Part shown: piece after piece, positions 7,187 through 10,669 of the stretch | How the letters are laid out: every line of letters starts with the position of its first letter | Numbering within the stretch: position 1 is the stretch's first letter | Source of the DNA: Cephalothrix spiralis | Lineage: Eukaryota; Nemertea; Palaeonemertea; Archinemertea; Cephalotrichidae | DNA: 10,669 nt | Assembly: GCA_032353305.1 (NCBI GenBank) | Contig: JAUCNG010397034.1 | Location: forward strand, 1-10,669 | Direction: 5' to 3' | Made by a program: the position numbers and the translations under genes | Notes under the pieces: model-generated | Told to the model about the DNA's origin: nothing | The model's input: the letters and a program-made list of their open reading frames with translations, nothing else | The model's database searches: none

Positions 7187-7515
7187 CTGAAAGGATGAAA
7201 GATGTCAAACATTTAATGCATTGCTACAAATATAAACCGACATCACCGATAACCCAATATATAACATTTTTTTAGCATTTATGACAATTATTTTTGCTTA
7301 TTACTTATTAAAAACCCTGGTTAAATAAATAAAACCCCATTCAATTATTCCAACTTTACCTCGCTTTATAGTTATCCCGCGCACATAACAACTACGCATT
7401 TGTTATCAGACGTGTGCGCCGCCGATTGATTTGTATCCACCAACGCCGTGAAAGTTATCGGCGCGCAGCCGAGAGTTTTGCATGTCTAGTATACATTTTT
7501 TGATAATCATTATTA
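7187..7515. other. Intron between exons c and d, distal part
   Basis: AT-rich up to about 7365, then a GC-rich patch (7376-7490) with internal inverted repeats: GCGCACATAACAA against TTGTTAT...GTGTGCGC, and CGCCGAT against ATCGGCG. It looks like another short foldback adjoining the MITE, but I cannot define its ends. Confidence 0.5.
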
Positions 7516-8204
7516 GGCACGGCTGACGGATAGGCGAGTTTAGTCACACTTAAGTGCCGAGAAAAACGATAAGCGGGGATTTGCTCATCTTGATACCCAA
7601 GGTTATAATCTACGACAGGCTCCAACTGATGGGGAGCTTTGCGCGAATCATTAAAAATAAATGATTCAAATAATTTTCTGCAATAATTTGTATGGATGAG
7701 AAACTTTGAATCCTTAATATCAGTAGAAAAAAGTTACCTTGTCTTTTCGAGAAATGTGCATGCGCAGTGAGCTTTAGGGTTGCGCATGCGCAAATCGAAA
7801 AAATTACAATGGATTCCGGAATAATAGGAGCATGTTTCTATCTGTCTGTAATACAATTATATGACGTAAAATCAGCCGTGGCCGAGTTATTAACGAATCA
7901 ATGACAATGACGTTACAAGCGACACACCTATCAATAACTCTGTAACGGCTGATTTTACGTTACATATTTGTATTACAGACAGATAGAAACATGCCCCTAT
8001 TCTTCCAGAATCAGTTGTAATTTTATCGATTTGCGTATGCGCAGCCCTAAAACGCAACTGCGCATGCGCATTTCTCGAAAACGACTAGGTAACTTTTTTT
8101 CTTACTGCGCATGCTGAATAAGCATACATCAGAAGGGAAATCCCCGCTATTTGTTTTTCTCGGCACTCGAGTGTGACTAAACCCACCTATTCGTCAGCCG
8201 TGCC
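7516..8204. mobile_element. PIF/Harbinger-like MITE foldback, 689 bp
   Basis: A long inverted repeat: the left end GGCACGGCTGACGGATAGG (7516 on) is matched by the complement of the right end, GGCACGGCTGACGAATAGG. Both ends are flanked by TTA (7513-7515 and 8205-8207), the TWA target duplication typical of PIF/Harbinger elements. The arms stay alignable to a central spacer near 7895-7935 with scattered mismatches, except that the left arm has about 110 extra bases between roughly 7582 and 7715. There is no transposase. The arms carry several TGCGCATGCGCA-type palindromes. It occupies most of the intron between exons c and d. Confidence 0.8.
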
Positions 8205-8393
8205 TTAGGCATACATGCTACATATAAAAGTTAAACGATTGAGGTTTTATTTTGAAAGATGAATCCTCGCTCTTTTAGTTAGCACAAATTGTACTATAAC
8301 TTATGTAACTTTTAAGATATATTTCATAATTTTTTGCATAACTTGATTATAATTTGCTGCTGCCCATCTTATAGTATCTTGTACATATCTTAC

Positions 8394-8538
8394 CCATTGT
8401 TTCAGGTAATTCCTTTAAAGAATTAATTGATAAATATAAATCAGATAGAGCTGTACATCCTTCTATTTCAGCCGGAATGGACTCAATCCTGTTTTTGGAA
8501 GCATCAAGGTACATAAGTTGCTTTAAATTACCAATACT
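8394..8538 (-). CDS. ERBIN/LRRC7-like: LAP protein exon c: leucine-rich repeats
   Basis: A 145-nucleotide exon entering in phase 0 after a TATTTTGCAG acceptor and leaving one base into a glycine codon (phase 1) at a GTAAGA donor (8393-8392). It encodes the end of one repeat (SIGNLKQ), then LMYLDASKNRIESIPAEIEGCTA, then LSDLYLSINSLKELPETM. The 23-residue spacing and the LxxLxxSxNxLxxLPxxI pattern are typical of LAP repeats. The acceptor could in principle be shifted by two bases (AGAG), but only the chosen site keeps the SIG residues and the frame. The methionine inside this exon (LMYLD) is not a start: the frame is continuous with the exon upstream. Confidence 0.94.
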
Positions 8539-8840
8539 CTGCAAAATAGAATGTTGTACATGGACATTTATATCGATACAAGTAGGCCCCGGTAGTATGT
8601 CTAGGCAGGGGTTTATATACTACAACCCCCTCTCATAGACAAGATACCCTTAATCCGTCAGATGGCTCGATCGCGTAAAATATTGGAGTAAAGAGCTCTG
8701 ACTAATTGACTTTTTAATTTCTCATCGGAAAAAAGCGACTTATAGGCGGCACGTCAAAAAATTCATGTCCGATGTTAAAATTTAAAAAGTCTTTTTTAAT
8801 ACGGGCGAAATCTTTGATTCATTCTTTTACATAAACAATT
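8539..8840. other. Intron between exons b and c, distal part
   Basis: The stretch 8581-8650 contains short facing runs (GGCCCCGGTAGTATGTCTAG and, later, TACTACAACCCCC). From 8650 to 8840 the sequence may be a diverged extension of the foldback next to it, since GGAGTAAA and an A-rich/T-rich order recur in inverted form right of 9200, but the match is weak. No coding signal. Confidence 0.45.
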
Positions 8841-9198
8841 GGGTGAAATTATTGCCGGAGGATCAACTTCGATAGTGCCCCCATTTTGCTACTCAAAGTA
8901 TTACAGACCCGCTAGATCTCCATAGTGAAGAGCGCACGATGAACTGGGTGAGATGGCGAGATTTAGTGCCCCCTAAAAACTACGAATATATGGTTTAAAC
9001 TGGTTTAAACATAGGCAAACTATACATTTCTGGAAAGCTTATGGAATTTGTATAGCGCCGCGGGCATTTTTTTTGCCCCGTCAAATCAAATCTTTAAAAT
9101 ACCATAAGCTTTCCAGATAGGTTGCCTATGTTTAAACCATATTTTCGAAGTTTTAAGGGGGGACCATTGAAATTGCTCCTCTAGCAATAATTCAACCC
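8841..9198. repeat. Older foldback element with a nested insertion
   Basis: Outer arms GGGTGAAATTATTGCCGGAG (8841-8860) and the complement of the sequence ending at 9198 (GGGTTGAATTATTGCTAGAG) are diverged inverted copies. Inner arms around ATATGGTTTAAAC...CATAGGCAAAC...TCTGGAAAGCTTATGG (8986-9043) pair with 9099-9149. The left arm has a 10-bp tandem, TGGTTTAAAC, twice (8991-9010); the right arm has it once. It lies in the intron between exons b and c. Divergence of the arms suggests it is older than the MITE at 7516-8204. Confidence 0.75.
8883..8963. mobile_element. 81-bp nested insertion in the foldback left arm
   Basis: The segment is bounded by an exact 10-bp direct repeat, TAGTGCCCCC (8873-8882 and 8964-8973), and has no counterpart in the right arm of the foldback, where the corresponding run occurs once. 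Its ends are weakly inverted: ATTTTGCTACTC at one side and, as complement, AATCTCGCCATCTC at the other. It is best explained as a very small DNA element inserted after the foldback formed. Confidence 0.6.
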
Positions 9199-9548
9199 TA
9201 TTACGTATTCAAATAAAAATAAGCGGACGAATTGATTGAGGTATAGTTGCCATATTTACTCCTCTCAACTGCAATATTGATTCGATTTATATAAAACCAT
9301 CCTATCTACAATTCGGAATGTTAGACATGGTAAAGATTGATAAAGTCTTTTTATTAATCGGTTTACGAATCTGCTTTACAGTTATAACTATCAGTCATCA
9401 GAAGTTAAAAATGGATTACTTAATCAGTGGCCACAGTTCATGAACGTTCCATTATTTATTCCCTTCGTTCCGAGGATCCGTAGATACACTGTACGAGTGT
9501 GTAGAAGAATTGCTATGACTTCAATTAGCTCGACAAAATGGGACTTAC
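9199..9548. other. Intron between exons b and c, proximal part
   Basis: AT-rich intron without coding signal. A possible weak outward continuation of the foldback runs to about 9350. A small hairpin TACAC...GTGTA lies at about 9485-9503. Confidence 0.5.
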
Positions 9549-9623
9549 CGGTGGTAAAAATGTAACTTGGTTACAATCACACCATAGTTCAAGAAGACCA
9601 GACAAGCTACCAATGACATCAGG
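9549..9623 (-). CDS. ERBIN/LRRC7-like: LAP protein exon b: leucine-rich repeats
   Basis: A 75-nucleotide exon (25 codons, phase 0 at both ends) with a TTTTCAG acceptor just above 9623 and a GTAAGT donor at 9548-9547. It completes the repeat begun in the previous exon with PDVIGSLSG and continues with LLELWCDCNQVTFLPP. In ERBIN the matching positions read as an EFWMDANRLTFIP-like stretch, so the register and the short length are right. The two cysteines in WCDCN sit on the concave strand side of the repeat and are not part of the general consensus. The exon is too short to find by frame length alone; it is supported by splice sites, phase and repeat register. Confidence 0.93.
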
Positions 9624-9784
9624 CTGAAAATAAAAAATATAACAAATCAATAAATCAAAATGGCAGCAGATCAGTTTCGCACTATTTAAATAAACAACTA
9701 GCTGCTAAATCAAAGTCTCCTAATTTAGGTCTTTAAAAAAATTGTTTGGGGTGAGAAGTTTCGAAAAAATGGAGAGAAAAAAAA

Positions 9785-10060
9785 TTTAAATTCTGAGACG
9801 TCAAATTAAAATAAAACGTCAGGGTAAAAGAAAAATTTAACGACGGAATTCTCAGACCTCAAATTTGAAAAACTCAGCCACCACAAACTTTAATAATAAA
9901 TGTATAAATGTATGATGTGCTCTATAAATCAAAATAAAAAATATTTATTTAAAAAAAAAAAAAAATTTGAAAAACTAACATCTTTTTTTTTTACCGCCAG
10001 CTGAATTCTCACACTTCAAATTAAAAAAAAAAACACATCGGTGGCGGGATTTTTTTTGAA
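9785..10060. repeat. A-rich stretch with three diverged direct repeats
   Basis: Three copies of a short unit occur: ATTCTGAGACGTCAAATTAA (from 9790), ATTCTCAGACCTCAAATTTG (from 9848) and ATTCTCACACTTCAAATTAA (from 10004). Each is followed by an A-run, and the third and second by GC-richer tails (CGGTGGCGGG, CAGCCACC). Long A and T runs (9950-9965, 9983-9992) fill the rest. It lies in the intron between exons a and b and has no coding capacity. Confidence 0.65.
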
Positions 10061-10561
10061 AAATTGCTATTAGACGAGGAAAAAGTTTGAAATTCGGGTA
10101 AAGTATTCTAGTCTAATACGAAATAGTGATGATCACTGATTCCGTTTCATTTGTTCACGGCAGGCCAAAATGTAATGGGTTGCAAAAAAAAACAAGCAAA
10201 ATCTTGCTTAAAATTGTTTCTGTAAATATCAAATTATTTGGAATTTGTGGTCAACTCAAAGGACTCAATTTTTACACTGTTGTTGCGCAACGAGATTAGG
10301 TAATTTTAGTATTAGCTCCAAAAACAAAATCACCCCTTCAGAATATATATAAATCCACTAACACTGATTATTTCAGAAAGCATGAAACTGCTTTTAAATT
10401 TTAATTATTTTACTCATCTTAAATATATTTTCGAATAACATATAGTCAAGTTTACAATGACTGTTTCTGACTGTTTACAGAACAATGACGATCAATAAAA
10501 CACATCAGTCCCCATATATGGAACTATTAAACGATATAAATACATAAACAGATGTTCTTAC
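10061..10561. other. Intron between exons a and b, proximal part
   Basis: AT-rich intron. Only a short repeated phrase (GACTGTTT twice, about 10459-10476) was noticed. No exon, RNA gene or element is visible. Confidence 0.6.
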
Positions 10562-10669
10562 CAATTCAGAAAAATCATTGTGCCCAATATCTAGCCGCTC
10601 CAAATCTTTTAACCTGGACATTGATTGTGGAAGTGTTTTTAAATGATTCTCTCTCATCTCTAGGATTTT
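10562..10669 (-). CDS. ERBIN/LRRC7-like: LAP protein exon a (first in window): leucine-rich repeats, partial at the right edge
   Basis: This is the most upstream exon of the LAP-family gene visible here, cut by the window edge, so its acceptor is not seen. Read on the minus strand from 10669 it gives 36 residues without a stop and ends on a whole codon (phase 0) at a GTAAG donor (10561-10560). It holds one full leucine-rich repeat, from [21 protein letters not shown], and the start of the next, [14 protein letters not shown]. The ILE.REN.LK.LP pattern is what ERBIN, LRRC7 and Scribble show in the middle of their 16-repeat solenoid, so about six or seven repeats and the start codon should lie beyond the right edge. 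LAP proteins act at the basolateral membrane and cell junctions as polarity scaffolds; this role is inferred from the family. Confidence 0.93.

Noticed and set aside
1-10669. CRISPR-like array or bacterial operon
   Set aside because: No regularly spaced repeats and no ribosome-binding sites; the coding parts are spliced exons of an animal gene.

Overview
The window is a piece of an animal (metazoan) genome, almost certainly an invertebrate. It is AT-rich, has no long uninterrupted coding frame, and every coding segment is a short exon bounded by GT/AG splice sites in one consistent reading frame. I cannot name the species. The compact introns (about 0.3 to 1.2 kb) packed with small foldback elements fit many molluscs, annelids, brachiopods, cnidarians or similar lineages.

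One gene explains all the coding signal. It lies on the minus strand and enters at the right edge (10669) and leaves at the left edge (1), so neither start codon nor stop codon is in view. Twelve exons can be joined with matching phases: 10562-10669, 9549-9623, 8394-8538, 7114-7186, 6493-6622, 5662-5847, 5247-5352, 4566-4669, 3754-3873, 2553-2678, 1289-1436 and 1-244. They total 1565 coding nucleotides, about 521 residues, with no stop. The product is a LAP-family protein (LRR and PDZ) of the ERBIN/LRRC7 (densin-180) type. The first seven exons hold ten to eleven 23-residue leucine-rich repeats and the conserved post-LRR segment. The eighth carries the hallmark SFHPSLWEEERK, close to the ERBIN/LRRC7 'SFNPSLWEEQRK' block, and the ninth the 'TPYP' block. 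The last three are a charged, Ser/Asn/Gln-rich low-complexity linker. The PDZ domain expected at the C terminus would lie beyond the left edge and the first LRRs beyond the right edge.

The introns are where the unusual structure is. Most of them hold a different inverted-repeat element: a tail-to-tail hairpin at 740-946 with a hammerhead-core-like motif; a foldback at 2138-2280; a second hammerhead-core-like motif at 3358-3383; a hairpin with nested direct repeats at 5069-5156; a perfect 29-base palindrome at 5593-5621; a perfect 56-base palindrome at 6190-6245; a roughly 690-bp foldback at 7516-8204 flanked by TTA, looking like a PIF/Harbinger-type MITE and carrying NRF1-like palindromes; and an older foldback at 8841-9198 that contains a smaller nested insertion flanked by a 10-bp direct repeat. 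An A/T-rich stretch at 9785-10060 has three diverged copies of a short unit.

I found no RNA gene, CRISPR array, bacterial-type operon or complete transposase. The open frames not listed here are unsupported by splice signals or family resemblance.
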